Shown here piece by piece: positions 21,960-32,593 of a DNA stretch of 64,000 bases (the first letter of the stretch is position 1; every line of letters begins with the position of its first letter). The DNA is taken from the NCBI GenBank assembly GCA_933228675.1, contig OW121740.1, positions 58,653,000 to 58,716,999 on the forward strand. Direction: 5' to 3'. The translations under genes and the position numbers were made by a program. The stretch comes from Stomorhina lunata (lineage: Eukaryota; Arthropoda; Insecta; Diptera; Rhiniidae). Below the pieces are notes generated by a model. The model was not told the DNA's origin, searched no databases, and was given only the letters and a program-made list of their open reading frames with translations.

Positions 21960-22945
21960 AATGGTTAATCAGAAAATTCCAATTGAAAATGAGAATTTTC
22001 ATTTGAAAATGGGAAAATTCAAATTAAAATTAAGAATTTCCATTTGGAAATGAGAAATCTCCAATTAAAATTGAGAATTTTCATTTGATTTTGATAAAAT
22101 TACAATTGAAATTGAGAAATTTCCATTTGTAATTAAGAAATTTTCATTTGAATTAAAGAATTTTTCATTTGTAGTTGATAAAATTTTTAACGGAAATGAG
22201 AAATTTTCACTTGTAATTGAGAAATTTACATTTAAAAATGAGTTTTTCATTTAAAATTGCGGGAAGTATAATTGAAAATGAGAAATTTCCATTTGTAATT
22301 GAGAAATTTTTATTTGAAATTGAGTTTTCCATTTGAAAATGAGAGAGTAAAGTTGAAAATGAGAAATTTTGATTTGTAAATGAGAAATTTCCATTTGAAA
22401 TTTGTAATTGAAAATGTGAAAATTCATTTGTAATTGAGAAATTTTCATTTGAAATTTAAAAAACTTAATGAAAATTTCTCAATTACAAATGAAAATATCT
22501 CATTTTCTATAACACATACTTTTCTCATTTCCAAATGGAGAACTCAATTTCAAATAAAAATTTCTCAATTACAAACTGATTTTCAATTATACATTTTTCA
22601 TTTTCAAATGGAAACCCCAATTTCAAATAAAAATTTCTCAAGTGCAAATAAAAATTTCTCACTTTCAATTACAATTTTCTCAATTTCAAATGAAAAATTC
22701 TCATTTAAATACAAATGGAAAATTCCCATTTTCAATATGAAATTCCTCATTTTCAAATGAAATTTCTCAATTTTAATTGGAATTTTCTCAAATTCAAATG
22801 AAAATTTTCAATTTCAATTGGAACTTTCTCATTTTCAAATAAAAATTCTCAATTTCAATTAGAATTTTCTCATTTTTAAATGCAAATTCTCAATTTCAAA
22901 TGAAAATTTCACAATTAAATGGAAATTCGCAATTAAAATTTAAAA
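21960..22945. repeat. Inverted degenerate minisatellite (ATTTGAAAATGAGAAATTTC)
   Basis: About 1 kb. The left half (to about 22455) is made of diverged units such as CATTTGAAAATGAGAAATTT; the right half consists of their reverse complement (AAATTTCTCATTTTCAAATG). Every frame here is an Asn/Phe/Ile/Lys-rich translation of the repeat, not a gene. As a whole it is a near-kilobase foldback structure. Confidence 0.85.
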
Positions 22946-23059
22946 TGGTGTAGTATATATTCAAATTGGGTTATATTCTTTTGAAATGGGATAGTAGAGT
23001 CGTCAGGTATACTTTGTTGTTATTAAGACGCATTATTGAAGCTTTTTTGTTCTACAGTC
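22946..23059. other. Spacer
   Basis: Short unique AT-rich segment, nothing recognised. Confidence 0.3.
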
Positions 23060-23285
23060 AGTTTTATTAATTTTACATCGACGGCGTTTTATTGCTGTAG
23101 ATTTACCGCCGATTAAGGAAGCTAAGGTAATTAATAATTTTAATAGAAATAATTACAGAAATTGATGTTGCCGTGATTGGGGCTCGATCCCAGGCTGATT
23201 ATGATATGTTATGCTTAGTAGTCGAAGTGATAACCAAATAAGCAACAGCACCCGCAAGCAAAACTGGTAGTACGCAATACATATC
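23060..23285 (-). repeat. tRNA-derived SINE-like element, family 2, copy 1
   Basis: On the minus strand: a tRNA-like head with TTGCTTATTTGGTTA (degenerate A-box) and GGGATCGAGCCCC (B-box), then GGCAACATCAATTTCTGTAA, and a tail AATCGGCGGTAAATCTACAG..AAACGCCGTCGATG. Head order and tail are shared with 62345-62470. A conserved 3' tail on a tRNA head is typical of SINEs mobilised by a partner LINE. Confidence 0.65.
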
Positions 23286-23525
23286 CGCGTGTATCTTTAA
23301 AGAGTTTGTTTAGAAAAAGCTGGTTTCATTCCATTTTAAATAAAACCTTTGTTGAGTCACTTAGAAAAGTCTGGAAAAAATTACCTTTATCTGCAATACT
23401 ATTTTTTTAGAAATTTAAAAGCTTTAAATGGACTTTATTTTCTATACTAGTCTGAGACTTTTACAAAAATGGAAAACCCCTTTTTAAAGAAATGATAATA
23501 AAATAAAAAATTTTATTAAAATAAA
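23286..23525. other. Spacer
   Basis: AT-rich; nothing recognisable. Confidence 0.3.
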
Positions 23526-24957
23526 ATGGACTTTAAAAAAAGCAAAAAATTTGAAAGTTGACCCTCAAATTGCTTCAAATGCCATTAAACGGAAGATTGT
23601 AAGAAAACCTGGTTTAGAAAGTACAAAATTTCCAAGGAATATTGGTACAGTAAAAGAAGTCGAGAGATCCAAAGTTTATGCTGGGCTGAAGACATATAAA
23701 GTTCAGAAAGTTCCAGAACGCAATTCGGTAAAGAGCTTAGAAGCAAAAAAAAAAACACCTGTTGTGTAATAGATGACGAAATACACGTATTGGTAGACTA
23801 TTCTCAACCAGGGACCGTAGCTGTTATAACTTTTATCGTAAAAGTCAGAAAATAAAAGTTATTTTTTGACTTTTATTTTTTCGAGCAGAAATAAAAGTTA
23901 TTTTTTGACTTTTATTTTTTCGAGCAAAAATAACAGTTATTTTTGACTTTTGTTATTTCGAGCATGAATAAAAGTTATTTTTTGACTTTTATTTTTTCGA
24001 GCAGAAATAAAAGTTATTTTTTGACTTTTATTTTTTCAAGCAAAAATAAAAGTTATTTTTGTTCAAATTCATGATAAATTCATTGAAAATTTTTGTCAAA
24101 CAAAGATATTTTTTCAGTGAAAATAATTTGCATATGCTCAAAAGTTAATGAAGTTGAGTTTGGCAATCATAATTGAAATTGAAAACACAAAAACAACTTT
24201 TATTTCTGCTTGAAAAAATAAAAGTCAAAAAATAACTTTTATTCATGATCGAAATAATAAAAGTCAAAAATAACTGTTATTTTTGCTCGAAAAACTAAAA
24301 GTTAAAAAATAACTCTTATTTTTGCTCGAAAAAATAAAAGTTAAAAATAACTGCTATTTTTGCTCAAAAAAATAAAAATCAAAAAGTAACAGTTATTTTT
24401 TTCTAAAAAATAAAAATCAGATTTTTAAAAATCATCGCATTTTATGAAAATTTGGTCCAAGACTATCAAAATGGTATACTTGGTTTTATTCTCCGACATT
24501 TCCTTGTGGTTGCTTTTTTTAATCAAAAATCCAAAAATAACAGTTATTTTCAGTCGCTGTTCTCAACTTCCCGGCCAGGATTTGTATGTTACTAATGAAC
24601 GAGGCATTGTTCAGAAAGAGCTTTGGACAAAAAAACAAACAAAATTTCCAAACAAATTTCTAGTGTGGCAAGCTATTTGCATCTATTTGCAGCATTTGTG
24701 GCATCAGACATGATAAACACAGAAATTTATATAACGGAGTACCTAGAAAAATGTCTTGTACCTTTTTTTAAGACAGCACCTAGTGTCTACATGTTTTTGG
24801 CTCGATTTGGCTTCATGCCATTATGCAAAGAAGCCACTTGGATGGTATTCAAACAATAAAGTAATTTTTGTAACAAGAGAGGAAAATTTTGTAAAAAAAG
24901 AAATTGAAGAACACAGGAAAGTAGTCCCAGAACATGTCGGATTTAAGGCGTAGGTGG
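23526..24957 (+). pseudogene. DD37E transposase relic, split by a MITE
   Basis: The oldest DD37E copy. The left part (23526-23808) encodes LKVDPQIASNAIKRK, a shortened linker, then KVYAGLKTYKVQKVPERN..SLEAKK, TPVV and a decayed version of the MDDE region. The right part (24560-24957) resumes inside SQLPGQD with LYVTNERGIVQKEL, FPNKFLVWQAIC, SDMINTEIYITEYLEK, a decayed WPDLASCHY region and EIEEHRK. The two parts join at the 8-bp TTCTCAAC duplication of the inserted MITE. Many deletions and frameshifts; TIRs not found. Confidence 0.85.
23809..24559. mobile_element. hAT-like foldback MITE, copy 2
   Basis: 751 bp starting CAGGGACCGTAGCTGTTATA and ending AACAGTTATTTTCAGTCGCTG. It is flanked by a perfect 8-bp duplication TTCTCAAC (23801-23808 and 24560-24567). 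Same inverted arms of AAAGTTATTTTTTGACTTTT plus CGAGC linkers as copy 1. Inserted in a dead DD37E transposase, whose reading resumes exactly after the duplication, so element limits and target duplication are proved by the host sequence. Confidence 0.95.
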
Positions 24958-25204
24958 ACTGTCCGTCCGTCTGGCTGGACGGCTGGCTGGCTGGACCCCT
25001 ATGTAAACTATGTAATCAAAGCACAGGTCGCAGTTCTAAAGATTATTTATTGAAATTTGGCACAGACATTTTTTTTGGAAATTCGTCAAAATCGGTGCCG
25101 GAACTGATATTTTGGCCACAAATATCATGATTATGTAAACCAAAACCACTGTACAAAATTTCATGGAAATCGGGCCACATTTTACCATAGCTCCCATACA
25201 AATA
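24958..25204 (+). repeat. Family R copy 2, left part
   Basis: Starts within the GTCCGTCCGTCTGGCTGGAC block directly after the DD37E relic, and runs to CATAGCTCCCATACAAA, where the DD41D mariner copy B enters at TA. Continues at 26503. Confidence 0.8.
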
Positions 25205-26502
25205 ATGGGTGTTTTTTTTAGAGGTATAGAACTTCGAATTGAAATAAAACACAAGAAAATCGTTTTAATGTCCATCAATTTGGCTTTATTGGAAGGATAA
25301 TTTTATGCCATTAATGTTTAAATATGATTTCGGGCATGTGGCCGCCGCGGCTATCTCGAATAAAGCCAATTCTGCAGGTCCAATTTTCAACTACTTTTTC
25401 GAGCATATGGGGCCGTATGTTGGCAATAACGCCACGAATGTTGGCTTCCAAGTCCCCTAACGTTTCTGGTTTGTTGGCGTAGACGAGCGACTTCACATAT
25501 CCCCAAAGAAAATAATCCAGTGGTGTCAAATCGCATGATCTTGGTGGCCAATTGACAGGTCCGTTCCGCGAAATTATGCGCTCATCGAATGTTTCCTTCA
25601 ATAAATCAATTGTGACGTGCGCTGTGTGGCATGTAGCGCCGTCTTGTTGGAACCACAACTCATCCACATTCATGCCATCCAATTGGGGAACAAAATAGTC
25701 GGTTATCATGGCTCTATACCGGTCTCCATTTATGGTAACTGACTCTCCAGCATTATTTCGGAAGAAGTATGGCCCAATGACTCCACCAGCCCATAGAGCA
25801 CACCAAACAGTCAGTTTTTGTGGATGTAATGGCGTCTCAAGGGTCTCATGTGGATTCTCTTCACTCCAAATGCGGCAATTTTGCTTGTTGACGTAGCCAT
25901 TCAACCAAAAATAAGCCTCATCACTGAATAAAATTTTGCGATGAAAATCAGCATCGAGATCAATCTCATTTTCGGCCCTTACACCAAAATCACGACGCAT
26001 TGCATGGTCTCGCGGCTTTAATTCTTGCACAAGCTGGATCTTGTAAGGTCACAAGCCAAGATCTTTGCGCAAAATCTTCCATAATGGACAAAGCTCCAAT
26101 TGCTGTGCACGGTGGCGAATCGATTCATTCGGGTCCTCTTCAACACTTTGCTCTACAGCGGCAATTGTTTCTTCGGTGCGCACTGTTCGACGTCGCTGCG
26201 GATGCGTATTATCACATAGAGTAAACGTAGTGCGAAAACGATCCATGGTTAACCGAATTAATTGCTCTGATGGACGATTATGTCGACCATAAAATGGACG
26301 GAGCTTGCGGTAAACTTCGCGAACTGAACCATTATTTTCGAAATAAATTTGCACGATTTGCAAGCGTTGTTCTTTTGTCAACCTGTTCATGATGAAATGG
26401 CAAACCAAACTAAATATTAATCACTTGACAGCTGACAAAATGGCCGCCAGTTAAAAAAGTGATGCCAACTTAAAGTTCTATACCTCAATAAAAAACACCC
26501 GA
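25205..26502 (-). mobile_element. DD41D mariner element, copy B
   Basis: 1298 bp, minus strand, TA at 25203-25204 and 26503-26504. The inverted ends match copy A (ATGGGTGTTTTTTTTAGAGG and CCTCAATAAAAAACACCCGA). It sits in a family R repeat whose sequence continues on both sides, so it arrived later than that repeat. Confidence 0.93.
25311..26390 (-). pseudogene. DD41D mariner transposase with one nonsense codon
   Basis: From the ATG of MNRLTKEQ (26390-26388), the frame reads through the helix-turn-helix domains until TGA at 26051-26049, where copy A has CGA (Arg of LGLRPYKI). After this the frame stays open to the end and has FSDEAYFWLNG, FQQDGATCHTA and LTPLDYFLWG, that is all three catalytic Asp. 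A 6-nt in-frame deletion just before the stop removes Ser-Thr of CPSTLWK. A single substitution therefore inactivates an otherwise well-kept copy. Confidence 0.9.
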
Positions 26503-26800
26503 TACTTGTATCAAATCGCACTAAATGAGACTAATTTCACTAAAATGATCGTAAATCTGAAGAAAATAATAATTTTAAGTTTTTTTTGCTAACATTCTTT
26601 TTGTAAAAACTGTAATCAATTTGATAAATTTCAAGATAATCGGTTCACATTTGACTCAAGTCCTCATAAAAGTCGAAATGACGGAAACAGCTTAAACATA
26701 TAAGTCTTGAGAAAATTTTTCTATGTTGACAAAATTTAGTAAATATTAGTCTTTATACACGAAAAAGAACCCCTTTGATCTTAGTGGTGAAGTGGTGAAA
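26503..26800 (+). repeat. Family R copy 2, right part
   Basis: Continues from 25204: CGCACTAAATGAGACTAATT, then CTGTAATCAATTTGATAAAT, TTTGACTCAAGTCCTCATA, and the GAACCCCTTTGATCTTAGTGG end zone, after which it diverges. Confidence 0.75.
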
Positions 26801-28283
26801 TTTGCATATTTTGAATAATTTTTATATTGCACGGTTCGAGTTTTATTTAACTTAATACAACTACAGTGGTGGGCATATTTATTTTACCATACCGTTCCAA
26901 ATCGCCTCCAAAAGGTATAAAATACTAAAGGTGGATATATTTTATATTAATCCAAATAATTATTCTTAATTTTTGTTGACCTTGAAGTTCCCAATTTGTT
27001 GATATGCAGTGCAAAAACATGTCAAAATACTTATGCCTTATACTAAATCTTCGACTTTTTAGTTTCAATTAAAAAAAAAATATTACAAAAACGTTAAAAA
27101 TGTGAAAAGTGTTTTGTGTTCTAATAAATAACAATATATGTTGCAATTTAACCTATTTTTAATTGTAATGGAACAAAAATAAAAAAGAAGAAAAACAAAT
27201 AATATGTCAAAATAAATATGCCGACCACTGTACAAATTTCATTCGGAGAACTCTTTATGTTTTAAGCCTAAACATTGATAACAAGCTTATATGAAGATCG
27301 ACATCTAGCCAGCTAGACTGAAATTTATAAAACTGATGAGTCGATCGGTTTAATTAAAAGGTATCAGACTAATATTTCTATGCGTCACAATCGTCAGAAC
27401 AAACCTAATATATCTTTTCCACTTATGAAGGGTGTAAAAAGGACGAAACAGTGAAAAGTGTAGAATAATACAACGTTGTAATCATATCAAGTGCAAAATA
27501 AAACAACTATGTACTTTACGTAACAACAACAACAATAAAAGTATCAGCAACAAATTCAAAGTAAACAACATGAAAATCATCAGCAACAACAATCAAAACA
27601 ACAATAACAAAGATGAATCCATGAATGGAATTTTGTAAATTTTGTTTTCATTTATATTTCGCGTACTCGGCTGCTCCATACACTAACCGTGAACGATGGA
27701 TGGGGTTTGGATGGATGGCAAGAATGAATAAGTGTGATAGTAAAGGGTCTTGCAAAATTATTTAAATTTAGATTAGAACAGGATAGACTGAGATTATTTT
27801 AATAGCTTTCCTCGTTACAGATGTAGGGGAATAAAAGGAATCTATTATGTTTCAAATTAAGACTATACGTCATTCTTCTGTTATCCTTGACTCCCAGTGG
27901 AGCATAGGGCCTCAAAGACAATACATCATATGAATCATCAAATCGAGTTCTTGAGTGCTCAAAAAGTTTCATGTCTGTCTCAATCTTAGCAAAGATGAGA
28001 TGTAGAACGGTCAATAGTAAAAGGGACGGATCATTCTCCACTGAGTATTTAAAAACATAAAAAATTAACTAGAATGTCAAATCCTATCTCCTGATGGGAT
28101 CCCCTTTAGAAATCGATGAGAATACCAACAAGAACAGCAAGAAAACAAAATACTCCATAGACTGTTGACTACATGAATGCATAAAAACGTGATGTGATTG
28201 TACTATCTTTAACTTAAAAGATACATAAAACAGAGAAATGATTATATGGAAAAGTGATGTTTAAAAAACTAGCAAATCATATA
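26801..28283. other. Spacer with a decayed repeat, no gene seen
   Basis: AT-rich. 27280-27450 contains a decayed reverse family R-like stretch (CTAGCCAGCTAGACTGAAAT, TATTTCTATGCGTCACAATC). 27510-27620 is rich in CAA/AAC triplets. A short minus-strand frame at 27799-28041 has no domain or repeat match that I recognise. Confidence 0.45.
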
Positions 28284-29512
28284 AAGAGTGCTCTAAATAA
28301 AATTTGTAGTTGGATTTTCTTAAATAAAAATCAAACCTTTTGATATAAAAACTCTACAAAATACGCAAATATAATGACATATTACACAAAATCATTTAGC
28401 ATTAAAATGTTTACTTAGAACTCGGGTTTTGCAAAATTATCGACTTTTTTCGGAAACCCTCCCATTAAAGATTTAAAGTTGCTTTTGATACCTTTTTGGA
28501 GCATGCGCTTAAAATCGGACATGTTCTTGGAAATCTTTCCTGTGTTCTTCAATTCCTTTTTTTCCAGAGCCAAATACCTTTCCACAGGCCGAAGTTCTGG
28601 ACAGTTAGGTGAATTTGCCTCTCGTGGTACAAAAATGACATTATTCTTTGAGTACCACTCAAGTGCCTTTTTTCCATAATGGCATGATGCCAAATCGGGC
28701 CAAAAAAATGTAGTCACTCTGTGCTCTCTTAAAAAGGGTAACAACCGTTTTTGTAGGCACTCCTTTATATAAATTTCTGTGTTTATTGTGCCAGATGCCA
28801 CAAATACTGTACTTCTTTTGCCACATCTGCAAATAGCTTGCCACACGAGAAACTTCTTAGAGAATTTTATTTGTTTTTTTGTGCGAAACTCTTGCCGAAC
28901 ATTGCCCCGTTTATCAGCAACATAAAAATCTTGACCAGGAAGTTGAGAAAAGTCTGCCAGTACGTATGTTTCATCATCCATCACACAACAGGTGTATTTT
29001 TTTTTTGCTTCTAAGTTCTTTATAGCATTGCGATCTGGAACCTTTTGGACTTTGTATGTCTTCAGTCCAGCATAAGCTTTGACTCTATGTGCAAAATTCG
29101 TAGAACATTTCACCGTACGAGCTGCTTTTCTTAAAGAAGTGTTAGGCGCTCTTCGAAAGAGTCGCTCGACTTCTTTTGCCTTACCAATATCTGTAGGACC
29201 TTTTTTCCTCCCTGATCCAGGTTTTCTTTCAATGCTCAGGTTTTCCTTATACCGTCTGATGGCATTAGAAACCGTTCGAGGGTAAACTTTCAAATTTTTA
29301 GCTATTTTTTTGAAAAGTTTTAATTATATTTTCACGAACTTTTTTTTCGCAGTCCATTTTGATTGAAATAACTATTGAAAATTAATAATTTCTAAAATAA
29401 TAGTATCTGACATATCTATAGAAACTAACTTGATCAAAAAATAAATTATTTCTTGCACTATGGATAAATTTTGTCTAAAATAGTAAATGCATATTTTTTT
29501 TAGAACACTCTT
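28284..29512 (-). mobile_element. DD37E Tc1/mariner element, copy 3
   Basis: 1229 bp with both termini (AAGAGTGCTCTA at 28284, TAGAACACTCTT ending at 29512) and TA at 28282-28283 and 29513-29514. The outer TA on the high side is at the same time the first TA of the neighbouring MITE at 29515. Confidence 0.92.
28415..29357 (-). pseudogene. DD37E transposase with internal deletions
   Basis: The start ATG (29357-29355) is kept, but a deletion of about 20 bp near 29311 removes the codons around PSWTFKK and shifts the frame. The remaining frame opens at MKVYPRTV and runs 292 codons to the stop at 28415. Inside, the RAKKLKSDFIK segment is lost in frame at about 29000, and another small loss near 28500 changes RRWNTCSKK. 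DD37E residues are present (MDDETY, WPDLASCHYG, RPVERYLAL). Shares KVYP and the A7-type reading with copy 1. Confidence 0.87.
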
Positions 29513-29514
29513 TA

Positions 29515-29656
29515 TGTGACGCGCAATATGTAAAAGGGCCTAAGGGAAGAACCGGTTTTGTTCAGGAGAGCCATTTTAAATATTTAAATATTATTTTTTA
29601 CCTATTTTTGCCCTTGTTGTTTTACTCTTAGGTCCCTTTCTCTGTGTCTTGTCACA
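29515..29656. mobile_element. MITE with TGTGACGCGC ends, copy 2
   Basis: 142 bp from TGTGACGCGC to CTTGTCACA, TA on both sides (29513-29514, 29657-29658). Core TTTGTTCAGGAGAGCCATTT is the reverse of copy 1 at 21769. It directly abuts a DD37E element, with a single TA between them. Confidence 0.83.
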
Positions 29657-29820
29657 TATTTCGTTCAGAAAATTTCGATATCATACATAAATCAAAGATT
29701 TATAAGATTTGATCCGCTTTCAACAGTAGGGGTTTCCTTAGAACCACAAACATATGTATATTGTGGGTACACACATTGCAACCTGTGAAATGTTGATGTT
29801 GGCATCGCTTGTATTTTTTT

Positions 29821-30592
29821 AATACCCTTCACCACCATAAGTTTGTGCTGATGTTTGTAACGCATAGAAATATTTGTCGTATCTTTTAGTAACCAATAGG
29901 CTTAGAATCACTTTCTGAGTCAATTTAGCGATGTCCGTCCGTCCGTCCGTCTGGCTGGCTGGACCCCCATGTAAACCTTGTAATCAAACTACAGGTCGCA
30001 ATTCTAAAGATAATTTGATGAAATTTGGCACAGATAATTTTTTTGATAATGGCTATTGAAATTCGTCAAAATCGGTTCATTATTTATGGTACCTCCCATA
30101 GGTCCCACTTCCCGGAATCGATATATTGGCCACAAAAATTAATATTTGTTCATGAAATTTAAAACAAATACTGGTTATGTAAACTTAAATCACTGTACCA
30201 AATTTCGTTTCCGACCGATTTCCACATTTGATAATAGCTCCCATACAAACTCTTTTCTAAAAACGCATTAAATGAGACAAAATTCACTAAAACGCTCGTA
30301 AATCGAAGATAATAAGAATTTTAAGTTTATCTTTTGCATACATAATTTTTATAACAACTGTAATCAATTTGCCAAATTTCGGGATAATCGGTCCACATTT
30401 GACCCTAGCTCTCATATAAATCCAAATGGCGGAAACATCTTAAATGTATAAGTTTTGAGAATATGTTTGCATGATGGCAAAATTTAGCAAATATTTGTCT
30501 TTATACAGGAAAAAGAACACCTTTGACCTTAGTGGTGAAGGGTATCGTATGGTCGGGCTTGACCAACTATAGCACTTTCTTACTTGTTTTTT
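29821..30592 (+). repeat. Family R copy 3
   Basis: Full-length copy from AATACCCTTCACCACCATAA to GACCAACTATAGCACTTTCT plus TACTTG and a T tract. Contains the GTCCGTCCGTCTGGCTGGCT block at about 29935. Confidence 0.82.
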
Positions 30593-30700
30593 TTTTTGTA
30601 TTGGACCAACACTCAGGCTATGACATACATATGCATTGTGATGGAACTAGGAAAATGGGTTGTGGGAAGGAGGATAGAGGGAGAATTGTTTGTGGATATT

Positions 30701-32480
30701 TCATTTGAACCTTTGGATATTACAATTAGAGGGGAAGACTGATGCAGGAAGTTTATTCCACATTCGTGCTGAGCGGCTAAAAAACGAGTTTTCTCTATAG
30801 CGCGTCGTGCGAACCACTCGAATATCGACTACAAAGGCATAAGCCCTTGTTGAATTGCGTGTGCTACGAAGAAATGTACGGGTATCAGGAACAAGATCCC
30901 TAATTTCGTTTGAGCACATGCCATTGTAGTAGCGAGAGAACAGTGAAATACAACACACATCACGACGATGCTCCAATGAGTCAATAGAGTTGGCTACCCT
31001 ACTTTCACCGATAAGCACCTGTCCTCTGTCTTGTACACGGTCGAGAAGCTTCAAAATAGACTTTGAAGCACCAGCCCATACATGAGAGTTGTATTCCATT
31101 TTCGGTCGGATATAAATGGTATAGATGTTAAGGAGATCAGTTGGAGTGAAGTACGTCATAAACCGTTTTAGAAGGCCGAGACACTTGAAAAACGTGTATA
31201 GTCCTACGGAAATCACACTGAATTTTCATGCCTAGAACATCAAGAGTTTCCAACGGACATCACACTGAATTTTCATGCCTAGAACATCAAGATTTTCCGA
31301 TTCCTCAATATTTATACCACCCATAATTACAGATGAAGCAACATGTTCCGTAACGCGTTTGTGTGTTAACACACAACATTGGGTCTTTCGAGCGCTGAAA
31401 TCGACCATATTTAAACGAGCCCAATTGGATATTGTAAAAAGGTCGGAATTTAGCGTATCACTCATTATTTGCCTCTTGTTATTGATCTCCAACATGCTTG
31501 GCCTATAGTTAAATGAACACGAATGACAAATGTTGTTATCATCTGCATCAAAAGAGTAGATAGGATTGGAAGTTTGACGTAGAAGGTCATTTAGAAAAAT
31601 AAAAAATAGAGAAGGAGAAAAAAAGCCTTGTGGTACACCCGAATTAATTTTGAACTCGTCGGACGATATCCTATCTATAACAACTCTTATAACGCGATCC
31701 CTAAGAAAGCTCGATATAAACCGAAAGAAATTGTTACCTACAATAAGTTTGAATAGAAGTGCTCCATGCCACACTCTGTCGAACGTTTTGGATATATCGA
31801 GAACTATAACTTTACTTTTACGGTGAATAGAACGGCACCATTTTTCCGATAAAAAAAGGCTAATACATCACCCGTAGAGCGGCCCCTACAAAATTATATA
31901 TTGCCGGTCGTTTAGTAGGTTATTAGACTCCAAATATTTGACTATATGATAGTGTAACATACTTTCCATTAATTTGGAAAACGCGGAACAAATTGTTATT
32001 GGGCGGTAATTTTCGGGGTTGCTAGCCTCAACTTTTTTGGGGATTGTCGTTACATTAGCAACCTTCCAACACATAGAAAATTCACCGGCATGTTATAAGG
32101 TGCTAAAAAGGTTGGCTAATGGACGAGCCAATGTCGAAGAGCACTGCTGCAAGACCAGTGCTGGGGAGTTACTGCGTATTTCGATTCGAAAGAAATTATT
32201 TTCGAAAAACAATGCTTTAAGCATTTTATTTTCGAATCGAGATACGCAGTAACCCCCCTGGTATGACATTCGGCCCAAGAGAATTATTTATGTTAAGATC
32301 CGCTAAAACCTTTTTAACAGCACTCGAAAAATATGCTAGGCTGACACTCTTCCAAGCACGGGCAGTGGTTGACCGCTTTCCGGCAAGTGTGAATTACTTG
32401 CAAATATTTCAGCCATAAGGTTTGCTTTGTCGACTGGGTTAGTGAATGACTGGTCATCCTTGTACAAAAAGATATAAAAT
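30701..32480 (-). pseudogene. CR1/Jockey-type LINE, 3' half, broken
   Basis: Minus-strand LINE relic. From high to low coordinates it encodes: DDQSFTNPVDKANLMAEIFA (about 32450-32390); CSSTLARPLANLFSTL; MCWKVANVTTIPKK..NPENYRPITICSAFSKLME (32074-31950); VIVLDISKTFDRVWHGALLF; INSGVPQG (31640-31620); a damaged FADD box; and the C-terminal part KMEYNSHVWAGA..RVQDRGQVLIGE..IDSLEHRRDV..RENSFFSRSARMWNKLP (31140-30740). Several frameshifts separate the pieces. At the catalytic box an extra GAT codon (31547-31549) turns FADD into FDADD. A 31-bp stretch (about 31200-31230 and 31256-31286) is duplicated. Clade from motif wording only: CR1-like is likely. Confidence 0.82.
32168..32253. mobile_element. 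86-bp foldback insertion in the LINE
   Basis: Starts GTTACTGCGTATTTCGATTC and ends GAATCGAGATACGCAGTAAC, arms of about 24 bp with one mismatch around a short A/T core. It interrupts the LINE reading between the codons for GPNVIPG and those for QQCSSTLARP. A tiny MITE or a template-switch product; no clear target duplication. Confidence 0.65.
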
Positions 32481-32579
32481 CAACAATAAATTAATGATTT
32501 TAAATATTTTCTTTTTTCAAAATCTAAAACTATTTTCTTCAACACTTCTGTTAATGGCAAAGACATTCGTACTTGTAAG

Positions 32580-32593
32580 CCCCCCCCCCCCCC
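32580..32593 (+). repeat. Poly-C tract (14 C)
   Basis: Homopolymer of 14 C on this strand in otherwise AT-rich DNA; the length may be uncertain in an assembly. Confidence 0.9.

Noticed and set aside
22434..22760. 108-codon open frame
   Set aside because: Lies fully in the inverted minisatellite and repeats the unit translation.
24444..24713. 89-codon frame running from the MITE into the DD37E relic
   Set aside because: Accidental fusion across the MITE border; the relic reading starts only after the target duplication.
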